A DNA stretch of 64,000 nucleotides from Galeruca laticollis (taxonomy: Eukaryota > Arthropoda > Insecta > Coleoptera > Chrysomelidae), in the NCBI GenBank assembly GCA_963921935.1, contig OY998175.1, positions 311,759,484-311,823,483 of the forward strand, written 5' to 3'. Both the position numbers and the translations under genes were made by a program. Shown piece after piece: positions 19,691 to 32,211 of this stretch. A model generated the notes under the pieces. It ran no database searches and was not told the origin of the DNA. It was given only the letters and a program-made list of their open reading frames with translations. Within the stretch, counting starts at the first letter, position 1. The number at the start of each line of letters is the position of its first letter.

Positions 19691-21990
19691 ACTAGTATCA
19701 ATGATAACAAAAAAACAATAAACAAAAAACAGGCAGAACCTATCCAACCCATACTAGACCAGAATTATCACTATCCGATGTTGCCAACTGTATCAATAAC
19801 TCCGATAAATTCGGAGTAGCAGAGTCTCGTGTTTCCAAATGCACACCAAAATCCTGGGAGGTCAGATCTTGGGCAGACGCATGGAAAATGTTTTTAAGCT
19901 GAGTAACAAGGAAACATCTTCACCTATCCACCCTACCAATAACTGGAGAATAGGATCTTACAAATGAAATAAAAAAATCAACACCCCATCAGACAATAAC
20001 TCCAAATCGTATGGTCGTGGTAAGCCAAATAATCTACTAGTAGCAGCACTTCTTCATAATTGGATCTACATCTCTTGAAAATGTAAAACAATATGTTAGT
20101 GGAAAATTCTTAGACAGAAGGGTTTTGTGTTTTGATCTTAAGTCAAAGTTCAAAAAAATGTGTTTTAAATTCAAAAGACGAGTTATTAGATCCTTATAAT
20201 TGGCCTGAAAAAATAACTATTCGACCCTTCCACTTTGAGGGATCTTCAAGAGGCGTCACAGGTTACAACCCTGTCTACTAAGGGAGAGAATAACGGATTT
20301 GTAATTGAGGAAGAAGAAGTAGAACCTTATTTACAAAATTATTCTAGCGAATTATTGAACAATAAGAAATTACATGTTTTAAATGAGTTAGGGGCAGTGA
20401 GCGTGTTCCATCTCCTTGTCAAACAAGGTTGAAGTGCTTAACCTATTTTTAGATACTTATTCTTTGGATATATTTTGTATTTCAGAGCACTGGTTAAGTG
20501 AGGGCAATCTTCTTACTTGCAGGGCTACGTTCTGGCTAATTTTTTTGTAGGTAGAAAATTAAGAATGGTGTTACAGCAATATTTATTAAGCAACATTTTA
20601 AAATCAAACATTTAAACTTAAAAATATATAACGTTGAACAAAATTCTGAATTTTGTGCAATATAACTGCTGAATAACAAATTGATCATCTTAGTAATTTA
20701 CAGATCAGGTAAAGGTGATATTGATAAGTTTTTCCTCAATTTTGAGAGCCTCCTGATTAATATCTTGAAATCAAATACAAAAATTGTCAATTTGGGTGAC
20801 TTTAATATAGATTTTAAAATAAATTCAACAACATTAAAAAATCTTAAGGATATATTTTCATCTTTTGGCTTATATCTTACTATCAAAGACTATACAAGGG
20901 TGACTGCAATGTCAGCATATTAGTATATCACAAATTTGAGTAATAAAGAGATTGTTGATTGTGGAGTCTTCGATCCTAGTATGTCAGACCATCGATCCTA
21001 GTATGTCAGACCATCGAGGTCAATTCATGTTACTTAATAAATCCTCAATAGATAAAAGTTCCGAAGATGAAGTAATTAAAATGGTGATTTCCTAAAAGGG
21101 ATTATGTCGAACTAACTAATGTAAATACCAACAGAAATCTCCCAGAAAATTCAGATAAATCGCCTGTAACTGGTTTAGTGAAGACTTAAAAGCTATGAAA
21201 AATTCTTTGTTTGCTCTCCTGAAGTTACTAAGGATCCAGATGATGTTCTGATTTTCAAAAAATTTAAAAAAAAGTATAATCAACATTTAAAAAATACTAA
21301 AAAAAATGCTTTTGATGAGTACATTTTAATAACAGAAAATAAATCCGAAGCTTGTTGGAATATCATCAATTTTAAAAGAAATAAAATTAAAACAAGTTGT
21401 TCAAAAGTTGACTTAAGCCCTGATTCATTCAATGTTTTTTTTACATTTTACAGATGTTGCTGATAATATTATAAAATTGGTAATCAAGATTTGTTAAATT
21501 TTAATAATTTCCCAAAACCTTGTAGTTCTTTCTGTCTCCTGTTTCTGAAGATGAAATATTAGCCACAATTCGATCTTTAAACAGTTTAGATACAAATAAC
21601 CTCAATAGCCTTATCATTAAATAAACATCGGATTTTCTAGTTAAACCTTTGACCACCCTTATAAACCTGATGTTTAATACTGGAGTTTTCCCAGACGCAT
21701 TTAAATTAACGAAAATTCTTTGCTGCAAAAGAAAGGAGATACTTTTCAATTAGATAATTACCGTCCTATTTCAATTCACTTACCTTAGGACACTGGAGAT
21801 GGAATTGAAGTTGATCTGCACTCTGGCTTAATGCTCTTCCGAAAATTTAAGTCAAGAAGTATCTAGGTATAATAAATGACAAGTCTTCAATTCATAATGC
21901 TTCATATCGAATATCGAAAGTTATTGTCTATTTTTGTTAGGTAAAAAATGTGATATAGACGGAGGGAACTTTTTATTTTCGAGGAAAGGA
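19691..21990 (+). pseudogene. CR1/Jockey-type LINE, decayed (endonuclease to RT start)
   Basis: About 20395-20930 is endonuclease: NKVEVLNLFLDTYSLDIFCI, SEHWLSEG, then VIYRSGKGDIDKFF and VNLGDFNIDFKI. About 21500-21780 is the pre-RT linker (ATIRSLNSLDTNN, NLMFNTGVFPDAFKLT). Numerous frameshifts and stops occur throughout. A 22-bp direct duplication (CATCGATCCTAGTATGTCAG...) lies at 20970-21015. The 19691-20390 part is probably ORF1 but unreadable. This is the only LINE in the Tlk introns in the same orientation as Tlk. Confidence 0.7.
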
Positions 21991-22079
21991 ATTATTGCGG
22001 TATTGCCAAGAGCCTCCACATAATGAATTAAAAAAATAACAAAAATAAATTATAAAAATTGAACATCATCCATAGTTCC

Positions 22080-22330
22080 AAGTAAAAAATCTATGATCTT
22101 CTTCTTTCTCTTATTTTAAGCCAATGTCTTATTTTTTCAAAGAATAGCAGCCGAAGTTGTTATTCTGATGCTCTCATACCAGTGCTTTGGTTGTATACTG
22201 GTATTCAGTCAGTCTTACATTATCTATCCTATTATTGACATGATATTTCTTCTAGTTCTGGCCCATCTTATTATATCTGCCACAAGACATGTCTGATATA
22301 ATTGCTCCTTGTTCTGTCTGTGATTGTACA
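22080..22330 (-). pseudogene. LINE C-terminal remnant, craft/RTE-like
   Basis: The - strand reads RTRSNYIRQTCLVADIIRWA and RTRRN, matching in order the RIRNNDIREQCGVQDIVRWG segment of the better-preserved LINE at 36.0 kb. Stops follow quickly. Confidence 0.5.
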
Positions 22331-22617
22331 TTCATAGATAGATAGATAGATATTTATTTCGTACTAGTGACAAGATACATTTTTAGAAAAAAAATATATA
22401 TACATTGTATGGTACATGTCAAAAGTTCTCAGTAAAAACAAAATATAAGGTATACATAAATTTAAAAAAAAAACAGTTAAAGTCTACAATGTTCTCACTT
22501 GTTGTACAATGTTAATATGCGCCAAACTATATTTAAAATATTTAAAAAACAGATCAAAAGCAAAAAACAAATGTGTAACACACAAACAATTATAAAAAGA
22601 TTGTGTAGAACACTGAA

Positions 22618-24563
22618 TCACAAATCCAAAAATGTATTCCTATTTATATCGTCTATACTATATGGTTCTGCAGACACAAGATATTTCCTTATAGTCCTCC
22701 TAAATCTATGTATGTTAGTAATATCCCGTAGTTCTTTAGGTAGTAGGTTAAACGTTAACAAACATCTATATAAGCAACCTTTTTCAAGCAATGATGTTTT
22801 ATGAATAGGGTATCGGAAAATGTGTTTCTGTCTCGTATGATACTCATGTGCAATTGTATAATCTGAAAAATATTTCCTATTTCTATACACATAACAAAGA
22901 CACTCGTATATGTATATACCAGGTACTGTTAATAAATTTAAAGATTTAAAATATCCCCTACAGCTTTCACGCAGTTTTAAACCAGCCAAAATTCTAACTG
23001 CTGACAGTCTGACCGTGTGAGCCACCCCAAAAAACAATTCCATAGGTCAGCGATGAATAGAAATTCCCATAATATGCAGTTATCAATGTATGTTTGCTAA
23101 CTACTTTTTTAATTCCTTTAAAGAATAACTATTTCTACTTAATTCACCACAGAGCAGCTGCACATGCTCCACCCAGCTCATGTGCTCATCTATTGTGACT
23201 CCTAGAAACTTAATTTCTGACGAAAATGTAGTTACGTTATTGTTAATCTCAATATTATTAGGATACACAATTTCATTACGACTGTGTTTAAATAGAATGC
23301 ATTGCTTCTTTTTGTTATTCATGATTAAAGAGTTCCCTTCAAACCATTCAGCCATTTTTAAAATTACAGATGTCTTAGTTTTCATTTCATTATAATTATC
23401 TCCAACAATGAGCACATTTGTATCATCAGCATAATTTGTTAGTGTAGAGAGTTTGTTTTAATGCAGACTTTTTGAGAACGGTTTGCTAAATAAGATTGAA
23501 ACCAATCATAGCATCTACCCCGAATCCCCATTTTTTCCATTTTGTCAAGCAATAATTGATGGTTCACACAATCAAATGCCTTCAATAGGTCCAAAAAAAC
23601 TCCAAGGGCGAGACTACCACTATCAAGGGCGTCCAGAATCCTCCCAATAAAACCGAAAGCAGCAGTTATAGTAGATTTTGCTTCTCGGTATCCATGTTGA
23701 TTCGAAGCTATGATCTGGTTCTTATTAAAAAAACTAACCAATCTTTCTCCCATAGCAATTTCAAAAACTTTGGAAAAAGTAGAGAGGAGAATTATTGGTC
23801 TATAATTTTCCACCAATAATGTATCTCCGTTTTTAAAGCTGCTACTTTCAGTGTAGATGGGAAAACTCCACCCGAGAATGATGAATTTACAACATGTGTC
23901 AGTGGTTCTAAAACAAATATTGCTATTTTTTTTAACAAAATATTACTGATACCATCCTCGTCACTTAAGCATTTATTTTTCAAACCATTTATAATTTCCA
24001 GAATTTCAACATCATCCACCTCGGATAGGTACATAGATAACACATTGTTATTTATATGATTCAGGTTTCTATTTTTTACCGAAGAGTCTACAAGACTTGC
24101 AGCCACTGTGACAAAATATTCATTAAAAATGTTAGATGCAACGGACATAGATGATATTGTTTCATTATTTGACTTAATACCAGTGAAATATTCTTGTGTT
24201 GATTTGCTGAGGCCTTTCTCAGTTTTTATTATATTCCAGATGGTCTTACTTTTGTTATGCGAGTCACAAATTTGTCTGTCATAGTAATTCCTCTTTTCCT
24301 GCAAGACAAGGTTGGAGTAATAGGTTTTATAATTATTATATCCAAGCCTGTTTGGGTATATGATAATGAGTATAAAGCTCAAACATGAAATTTAGGGTAT
24401 CTTTGGCAACAGTAATTTTGCTTGTCATCCATTTGTATTTTTTATTTGGTAACTGTTTAACCTGTTTTACAGGGAAAGACGAATTAAAATGATTTGTTAA
24501 TATTTGAATAAAAGTATCATACTTGTCGTCAACTGTTGATCCCTCATATACTGAAGTCCACAT
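22618..24563 (-). pseudogene. CR1-type LINE reverse transcriptase, broken
   Basis: In reading order: linker (24563-24336 and 24382-23792: SDEDGISNILLKK, SSFSGGVFPSTLKVA); RT (23816-23439: VENYRPIILLSTFSKVFEIA, AFDCVNHQLLLDKMEKMG). A deletion removes the PQGSxLGP region. The catalytic TNYADDTNVLIV follows (around 23425), then IKFLGVTIDEHMSWVEHV and the C-terminal region RPLLEKGC...LFNLLPKEL-type block (23043-22618). Frame changes near 24380, 23800 and 23440 and the loss of about 100 bp make it non-functional. Confidence 0.85.
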
Positions 24564-24653
24564 TTCATTTCTTAAGAGACTACAAAAAACTCACATTGCT
24601 CAGAACCAAAAAGACGTTTATAGGCATATGTATTATTTGGTGTTTGTATGTTG

Positions 24654-25262
24654 TTAAAAATGGTAACTGTTTGACCAAAATATGTCGGTATTCAAAACAT
24701 TCACGGCATAATCTGCAAAACTAGGTACATACACATTATCTAAACATGATTTTGTATTAGCAGTAACTGTTGTTAGATTATTTATTATGTACTTCATATT
24801 ATACAAGTTCAAGAAACTATTTAAGGTGTTAATATTTTTATCATTTTTATTTAATGGTAATAAGTCCAAATTAAAATCTCCCGCTACAAGCACAAATTCT
24901 TCACCTTCGGAGGCTACATCTAACAGTTGATCTAATCTTAATATGAAATCTTCTGTGCTAGTATCGGGCGGTTTATATATTACGCAAACCACATATCCTA
25001 CACTATCTATTCTAAATTCTGCAGCGGTACATTCAAACACATATTCTTCACTTAATTGATTAATATCGTGTCTTATTACTGAAGACAGATAATTTGCACG
25101 ATACAGAGCTACTCCCCCATGGGCTCTTGATTTTCTACGACAAAAATATGTTACAAGTTTAAAGCATTGCAACTGAAAAGCACCAATACTGTCTGTATTC
25201 TGCCAGTGTTCAGTGATTGCTACACATTGTAAATCTAGTTTTGAAAGGTATAATGGATCTCA
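24654..25262 (-). pseudogene. CR1-type LINE endonuclease
   Basis: An apurinic-type endonuclease: HGGVALYRAN, VVCVIYKPPDTSTEDFI, VLVAGDFNLDLL (catalytic Asp/Asn), then SCLDNVYV. The frame is open from about 25172 and extends upstream in the same sense to 25262. The C-terminal SDH motif region is cut before the linker, so the domain is incomplete. Confidence 0.8.
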
Positions 25263-25265
25263 GTG

Positions 25266-25764
25266 AAACACAGATAAAAAAGTCTAAATAGTTTTATTAA
25301 CTTCGAGCCATAATTTGTAAGTCTTTCTAGGACTACTTTAAATATATAGAATGTTGGTTACAGTCAAATTAAAAGAAAACTAAACACAATATGTTATTTA
25401 TAAAACTCCTGACTCGGCTTTTAGAAAGGGAGTCCATTTAGGATAAACAATCTAAATATCTGAATATAATTTTTGCTTAATAACCAATATCTAGATTACT
25501 GATTACAACATTCATATTCTTTAGACAGTAGACCCTGAACATTTTGATGAAACAATTTTATACCAGATTTGTTTTGAGGCTGTAAGTCACTCTGTAATTG
25601 CTATGTACATTTTGTCTTTCTAGATTCAATGTCAATCAATCTCTTATAACAAGGACAATTTACATCTGATACTTTATGATTAAAATCTAAAGATTTTCCT
25701 AATTTAGTATTGGTTTCGAAACAGTTTATTCATTTAAAAATTCTAGAAGCACAATCTCCCGTTT
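25266..25764. other. Tlk intron between two LINEs, nothing recognised
   Basis: AT-rich sequence. It may include untranslated sequence of the flanking LINEs. Confidence 0.4.
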
Positions 25765-25983
25765 TATGATTGAAATTGAAATTGAATTTTTTTTTATTAA
25801 GTACCAAAATACAGATCCAAAAAATACATTTTCTATTGCCATGGAAGAAAATTCTTGTGTGTGGCTCAAAAGATAAAATTAATGACTTACATATGTAATA
25901 TATAATGCTATACTATTATAAAACAAAACCAAACGGCACCGGTCCAAAAAAGCAATGCAAGGTGAGAATAAGTTTTTTCCCGA

Positions 25984-28358
25984 TTAATGAGAAAAGATGT
26001 TATTAATTTGGTCATAGTTAAGTTTAATCCATTCAACAGAATGTTTCTTAAAAACATTAACACGTTCTAAATTTCTACTATTACTATTGATAAAATTTAT
26101 AAATATATGAATGTAATGTAAAAAGTATCTCCCCCCCAATCTAGACTTTGTACTAAAAGAATAGGCATTATCGTTACTAAAATTTCTTGTAAAATAATTA
26201 TGAGGTAATGCATTATTGAAATTTTTTTTCATATACCAATTCATTAAAAGTGTCTTTACATATATCTGTCTAATATTTAAGAACGAACTAATTTGAAACA
26301 AATCTTTTGTTGGAAAATCGAATGGTTTTTTATACATGATTTTAATTATTTTTCTATGAAGAATATCCAGCGGCTTTAGAGTAGTATCAAAGACTCCACC
26401 CCAACCGAGACAACCATACCCTAGAATAGAATTTACAAGTCCATAATAGATAATTTTTAAGGAATGTATATCTGTAATATTTGCTAATTTTTTAAAAACA
26501 TATATTAAATATCTTAATTTTTTGCACATGTTATCAATTTGGTAAAACCAACTTAAAAAGGAATCTATTATTATCCCAAGATATTTAGCCTTATTTTGTA
26601 AAAGTAAAGTATTAGAGTTACACGTGCATGTAGAAGTATTCGTAGAAGATGCATAGCAGTCACAACTGAAATGTGTAATAATTTTGTTATATGAAGGTAA
26701 ACTTTTTTTACGTTTGGCAAAAGGGATTATTACTGTTTTTGCTTCATTAAGAAGTAGACCATTAATGTTCATCCATTTCTTAGCTAAGTAAAGTCCAAAT
26801 GATACTTTATTCCTAAGTGTATCCCAATTATTATCGTCAAAAACCAAAACCGTATCATCGGCGTAAGCCGTAATCTTGCCAATATTTTTCAGGCTAAGAA
26901 AGTCATTGATGTAGCACAAAAAAAGAAACGGCCCCAGGACTGTACCTTGGGGCACTCCTCTTTTAACAGTCATTTCTTCGCTAATAATATCTTTGATTTT
27001 TACTGCTTGCTCCCTATTTGTTAAATAACTTTTTAATAGTTTTAAAGCATTACCCCTAATACCAAATTGTTTGTCTAGCTTCTCTAATAAACGCAAATGT
27101 GGCACCAAATCGAACGCTTTGGTTAAATCTAATAAGGCAGCAATAGTTGGAGTGCTACCATCAACTGCTTTATACAACTGACCCACCACCTTCATGATTG
27201 CATCACTAGTAGACTTGCCCTCAATAAAACCAAACTGATTTGGGCTTAACAAATTACAATCAATAAAATATAGAGTAAGACGTCTTTTAATAATTTTTTC
27301 GCATACTTTAGAAAGGCTAGTAGTAAGGATATAGGACGATAATTATTTATATCAGTATTTGTACCTCCTTTATGAATAGGAACAACATAGGCTTTTTTGA
27401 AAGCATTCGGGTAGACACCTTTCAGAAAAATATGATTGAAAATAAAAGTTAGAGGGTCTAAAAAATAACTTGAAAATTTTTTCAGTATAATGTTTGATAT
27501 TTTACTTGGACCACTTGAAGGAGGGTTCTTAAGAGAAGAGATTATTTGAGAGAGTTCCTCAGTATTAGTTTTATAAATAAAAAAGGATTGATCGCAAGTC
27601 GAGTTTATGTTAAAATCGCTTAATTTTAAATTTTTATTTGAAATATTATTTGACAGTTCATCACCGATATTTACAAAGAAGTTATTCATTTCGTTTGCAA
27701 TGTCTTTAGTATCAGTAATAGTTTTGTTATTATTTATTATTTTATTTATGTCCAATTTTTTATTTTTATAAATATTAGAGGATTCCATGGCCACTTTCCA
27801 GAGCGTCTTGCTGTCATTTTTTCCCGACAAAATTTTACCTTTAAAGTAATTTTGTTTGCTAATTTTAATTAGATTATTTAATTTATTTTTGTATAGTTTA
27901 TAGTCTTTTAACAAACAAAGATTTGTAAGAGTTTGTTTATACATATAATTTTTTACATAAATAGAATTAACAAGTGCTCGCGTTATCCATGGGTTTCTAA
28001 TAATATATTTAGGTATAATAGTGTTTGTAGATTTAATAATAGCATTTTCAACTTTTTGTGTGAAGTATTTAACCATAATGTTAACGTCCAAAAGAGTATA
28101 AAGAGGTTCCCAATTAATATTCTCTAGTTCGTTTATAAATTGACTCTCGTCTAATTTTTTTATGTAGCTACTCTCGTCTATATTATCATTAGTCAAAGGC
28201 AAACTTTTCTCAAAATGTAAATTACAAAAAAAAGGTAAATGATCAGTGATACTATAATCCAAAACAGCGGCTTCTATTTTTAAGTTACTTCTATTGTATA
28301 TAAAGCAATGATCAATGCAAGTGCCTGTATTATTAAAATTACCTCTCCTATACTCGAT
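25984..28358 (-). pseudogene. LINE ORF2: endonuclease end, linker, reverse transcriptase
   Basis: From 28358: GTCIDHCFIYNRS and SITDHLPFFCNLHF (endonuclease SDH-type end), then linker SLKNPPSSGPSKISNIILKK, then NNYRPISLL. A one-base shift near 27325 moves the frame; it continues SKVCEKIIKRRLTLYF into NQFGFIEGKSTSDAI, DLTKAFDLVPH, RGVPQGTVLGPFLFLCYIND and the catalytic TAYADDTVLVFDD. It ends with YLGIIIDSFLSW and a long C-terminal region (stop 25984). Apart from that single shift and the transposon, both halves are open, so this is a fairly young copy. Confidence 0.9.
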
Positions 28359-30816
28359 AGTCGAAATTCTGTAAAGTGACTCATCGCTCTTACTGTCCAT
28401 AAAATCAGTTGCAGAAGCGAACTTCATGAGCGCATCATTTTTGAAGGGTTCTTAATAGTCCTAAATAAAAAATAAATAGAAAATGTTCTTGTACGCTCTG
28501 GCGTTTAAATGTGAGAGAACAGAAATACGAAATTATTATGGTAGGTATCATTATGTATATACAGGGTGTTACCAAGATTAATACACATTTTTAAGGATGA
28601 GCTATAATAAGATGTATATAAAAAAGTCGATAGTCGAAATTCTGTAAAGTGACGTCATCGGTTATCTACCGATTTAAAGTGAACTCCATGAGCGTATCAT
28701 AGTTTAAGGGTGCGAATACTGAAATATCTGGAATTTCAATTTTTAACATTTGAAATAATAACTTATCACAAGTTGTTCATAAGTAAGTTAAAACAAAATA
28801 AAAAAATGTTTAAAAGTCAATTCCAACTTACTACTACTAAAACTAAAAAAAAGTTGTTTGTCAAGACCAAAATAAATTACCAATAAGTATAGGTATGTTG
28901 CGAGGTCACTTGTAAAATGTCTGACTAACTGGAAGCGGTATCACTCCCTGACGACTCCTCAGAATCATCGCTTTCTCCTCCTATATCGATAATGAGTGGT
29001 TCCGTCATTACTTCTACACGTATGTCTAAATCCCAAAACTTTATTTCTTCTTTTAATACGTGTTGAATACATTTACGCCAACTCTCAGCAGTAACGGTAT
29101 GCAGCGCCTCGTCAAACAGTTTCTCAACGTCAGCCATTTTGAATGTACTGTTTTTTCTCGCAACATAATTTTTCACTTGGGCCCAAACCAGCTCGATGGG
29201 GTTTAACTCACAGTGGTAGGGAGGAAGTCTAACAACTGAGACGTTGAAATCTTTCGCCATTTCATCGACAACGTACTTAATATAACTGCTTTTATGTTTC
29301 CGTACGAGAGATAATAATTCAACTTTTAGCATTGCCTCGTTGTGCGGAATGCTTTTACTCTCTAACCAATCAATTATAACCCTCTTGCGGCTAGCTGAAG
29401 TAGGTATTTGCTCCAGTCGACGAGAGTGGTATGAAGCATTATCCATAACTATCACTGAACCAGGAGTTACCTTTGTTAAAATTGATCTAAACCATGTTTC
29501 AAACCGGTTACCATCCATCTCTTCATGGTAATCGACAGTTTTTTTGGACTGAAAACTTAGTAATCCACCTTCTACAAATCCTTCCTCGCTGCCAATGTGA
29601 GTGATAATCAGTCGACGTCCTTTCCCAGAGGGAGCTTTTAAACCGGAAGAGAAACCCTCCATAAAGGCTTGTCGATTGCTTCGTATATTCATGTCTTGCC
29701 ACACTTTTGACACAGTGTGGCCTTCATTTAACCATGTTTCGTCAAGATAATATATGTGCCGTCCTTCGTTACGAAACTGTCGTATCTGTTTTAAATAATT
29801 TCTCCTCCATTCCACAATGTCATTTCGTTCAATTAAGGCACTGTTTCTACTTCTTGTTTGGTAACGAAAATTCATTAATTTTAAAGTTCGTCTCAAAACT
29901 TTATCACTAATGTTTGGTAAAGTATCATCAGCTTCTATTACCTTGCTCAATTTAGCTACCGAGGGGATTTCATTCCTAAAATAAAAAGAATGTATTTCCC
30001 TACGTATAACATTCCGTGTTTGGTCGTCTAAAACAATTTTCTTTCTTCCCCTATTTTCCGGTTTACAGTTTTCACCTCGTTCTCTTGTCAAAGATCCGTC
30101 CCGCGATTTCTTTAGAATATTGTATATAGTACTCTCAGAAACTTAGTTAAATAACTGCACTTAATCACAGCGTCACTAACACCCAACTGTTTGTCCATGG
30201 CACGCAGTCCTTCGTACACATTTAGTATGAGGACTTTTTCTTCCCGAATTAAATTGTTACGACGCCGTTTTTTATCGCCAACACCGCTACACTCCGCCAT
30301 TATTGTCACTAAATATACCGATATAAATTTTACAATAAATACCAATAATAACCGATTTATCACACAAAACCACAACACAAATACTGATGTTACGCTCATG
30401 AAGAGAATAAACACCTCACATAACTGTTTACTATCACTGTCTCATTCGTGTAGCTCGATCTATCTATCTCGTTCTCAAAGCCGGAACATTGAAGCGACTC
30501 TCCAACATTGTCAAATCGGCGAGTTTTTCACAACAAACTTTGCGTTCAAGAAATATACATAAACACTTTATTTCACATTTCAAGTAAACTAATTATTATT
30601 AGTCTGCTTGAAATTTGAAATAAATATATTAAATTGGTATTGACTTAATTACATTGCATCTTTTGTACCTGAAATATTGACACAATGGATTTGAAGTGTA
30701 TTTATAAAATACAGCATTTCTCTCTAGAATACATATGGCAACTGCACTTTAACCAAAGTGTTGATTAGATAGCTCTGACTCACTTTACACAATTTCGACT
30801 ATCGAGTATAGTGATG
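28359..30816 (-). mobile_element. IS630/Tc1/mariner transposon, DD82E type, nested in a LINE
   Basis: The left end TATACTCGATAGTCGAAATT and the right end (inverted, TATACTCGATAGTCGAAATT) match over 31 or more bases, through TGTAAAGTGA. TA borders both. A second degenerate copy of the left end (GTCGATAGTCGAAATTCTGT) sits at 28627. CAGGGTGTTACCAAG at 28563 may be a further small insertion. The LINE endonuclease resumes on both sides. Confidence 0.85.
28925..30300 (-). pseudogene. DD82E (IS630/Tc1/mariner) transposase, one frameshift
   Basis: The start chosen is the ATG at 30300 (MAECSGVGDKKRRR). The N-terminal helix-turn-helix reads LGVSDAVIKCSYLTKF. A one-base shift near 30140 then moves to ESTIYNILKKSRDGSL, which joins the long frame ending at 28925. 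Catalytic motifs are IYYLDETWLNEGH, VIVMDNASYHSRRLE and LPPYHCELNPIELVWAQVK. Eighty-two residues separate the second Asp from the Glu, far more than the usual 34-37. From memory, a DD82E group called Sailor exists; this spacing agrees with it. The tail is acidic/Ser-rich (GGESDDSEESSGSD). It would cut and paste at TA sites. Confidence 0.88.
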
Positions 30817-31175
30817 CAATTTATATAAGATCTCAAACCGTGCGTGTATAAAGTATTTAGATACTCATTTTTAATTCTTCTATTATTGGCACAATTTAAT
30901 ATATTAATATTTGTACCACCTAAGAATACTTCCACATCACTTTTATTCACATTTTGGAGATACTCATTTAAATTTTCAATAAAAACATCAGCATTTATAT
31001 CGTGTGACCTATATTGACAGGACACAGAAAAATTAACATTATTAAATTTAAATTTTAGATTCATAGTATTTAATAAACCGCAAGTAGTATAACTTATGGA
31101 CTCGCAAAGCTCTGACCTTATATAGCACACCACTCCGTCACATTTATTTGGCGAATTGTTACTACTAAAATACAT
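30817..31175 (-). pseudogene. LINE endonuclease, N-terminal half
   Basis: The frame gives NKCDGVVCYIRSELCES, FSVSCQYRSHDINADVFIEN, VEVFLGGTNINILN (GDFN-type motif changed to GGTN) and YTHGLRSYINCIT, then runs into the transposon end (ILDSRNCVK is transposon-encoded). It is the 5' half of the ORF2 that resumes at 28358. Confidence 0.8.
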
Positions 31176-31455
31176 ATTGGCCCATATCTAGCACATTTGA
31201 AACATCTTATGACAGAAAAATATTCTCCACCCCAAGTTCAGCTTACCTTGCAGTCTCAATTTTTTTTGTAATGCAACATCTACTTCTTATATTATATTAC
31301 CTTTATTTTGTTGGCCCTTTTGTTTGTATCTTGCTAGTACTTTCAATACTGTATCTTCCGTTGTTTCTAACTCATTTTGTTCTTTCACTGTTTGTATAAC
31401 AATGTCAACATCTTCTGTGATATATTCTTCTTCAACCCCTCTTACTATCATTTTT

Positions 31456-31785
31456 GGATTTTTTTTTGAGTTATTTTTACGTTTTCCATCAACAACAAAA
31501 CGAAAAAACGGTTTTTAGAAAAAAAATCCTGTGTGTATGTCGTTGTCGTCGGCCACTTTTCCTTACATGTCTTGTTAACACGATACAGCCTCGGGAGTGC
31601 AATAAGTCGGCAATTTTATGATTGAATATTGTTAAGGACATGTCACAGATGAACCCTATTGATTTTCAGTTCACCAGAGCCAGTACAACGGGTGCTATGG
31701 TACTTGAAGTACGACATTTTGTAATTTTTTGAGAAATTTCAGTTTGTTAACATGATACAGCATCCGGAGTATATACAAATGATTT
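31456..31785 (-). mobile_element. 173-bp-period repeat family, copy 2a (short)
   Basis: Opens TTTTTTTTGAGTTATTTTTA, ACGAAAAAACGGTTTTTAG and GTCGTTGTCGTCGGCCAC, then one and a half units (CCTATTGATTTTCAGTTCAC). The far end of the array is missing. Confidence 0.7.
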
Positions 31786-32211
31786 TCATCCCGGAACCAT
31801 TCTCTGATATGATTGAGCATTCTAATGATTTACGCCACTGTGCTAGGTCCGCCTCTGAACCGTATTGCTCGGGGGGTATAATGTGGTTTTTATCTGTGAA
31901 ATTTTGTGTTCTTTTAAAAATTATTTTGTCTATGACCTTTGCCAAATTATTCAGTAAGGAAGAGGGTTTGTAACTATCCACATAACAAGGTTGTTTGTTG
32001 GCTTTGGTAATTGAGATGATGTTGGTAATCTTGAACATATTAGGGTAGTTGCCAGTCTTGATAATATAGTTTACTATGTAAGTTATTTGTACAATAGTTT
32101 TTTAAGTAGTATGTTTGGGATACCATCGTTCCCCGGGGCAGTTTTATTTTTACTTTTCCGCCAACCTATCTAATATGCGAGAAAAGTATTGGTTTACCCA
32201 CAAAAAAGTTG
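31786..32211 (-). pseudogene. CR1/Jockey LINE fragment (linker and RT start)
   Basis: The - strand reads a PGNDGIPN-type linker remnant near 32130, then NIISITKANKQPCYVDSYKP, SSLLNNLAKVIDKIIFKRTQ and NHIIPPEQYGS, which are RT block 1 motifs. It is sandwiched between two pieces of the 173-bp repeat family, so it may be the target sequence of one of them. Confidence 0.7.

Larger units (their letters stand above)
22333..25265 (-). mobile_element. CR1-type LINE, near full ORF2, antisense in Tlk intron
   Basis: The 3' end is at low coordinates with a (TATC)n tail (ATAGATAGATAGATAGATA at 22336-22354), typical of CR1-type elements. The 5' edge is about 25265, where the endonuclease frame begins (AITEHWQNTDS). 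Coding is spread over five broken frames. The AT-rich 22366-22617 part is the 3' untranslated region. Confidence 0.85.
25765..31455 (-). mobile_element. CR1/Jockey-type LINE split by a DNA transposon
   Basis: The 3' tail on the - strand is CAATTTCAATTTCAAT (25765-25781). ORF2 RT and linker occupy 25984-28358, and the endonuclease N-terminal half lies at 30817-31175. An acidic ORF1 remnant (GVEEEYITEDVDIVIQTVKE) is at 31285-31455. The endonuclease is interrupted between INCIT (30817 side) and NNTGTCIDHCF (28358 side) by the DD82E element at 28359-30816, so the LINE is older than that insertion. Confidence 0.85.

Noticed and set aside
30191..30562. 123-codon + strand frame
   Set aside because: It is the shadow of the DD82E transposase N-terminal region and its 5' flank on the opposite strand.
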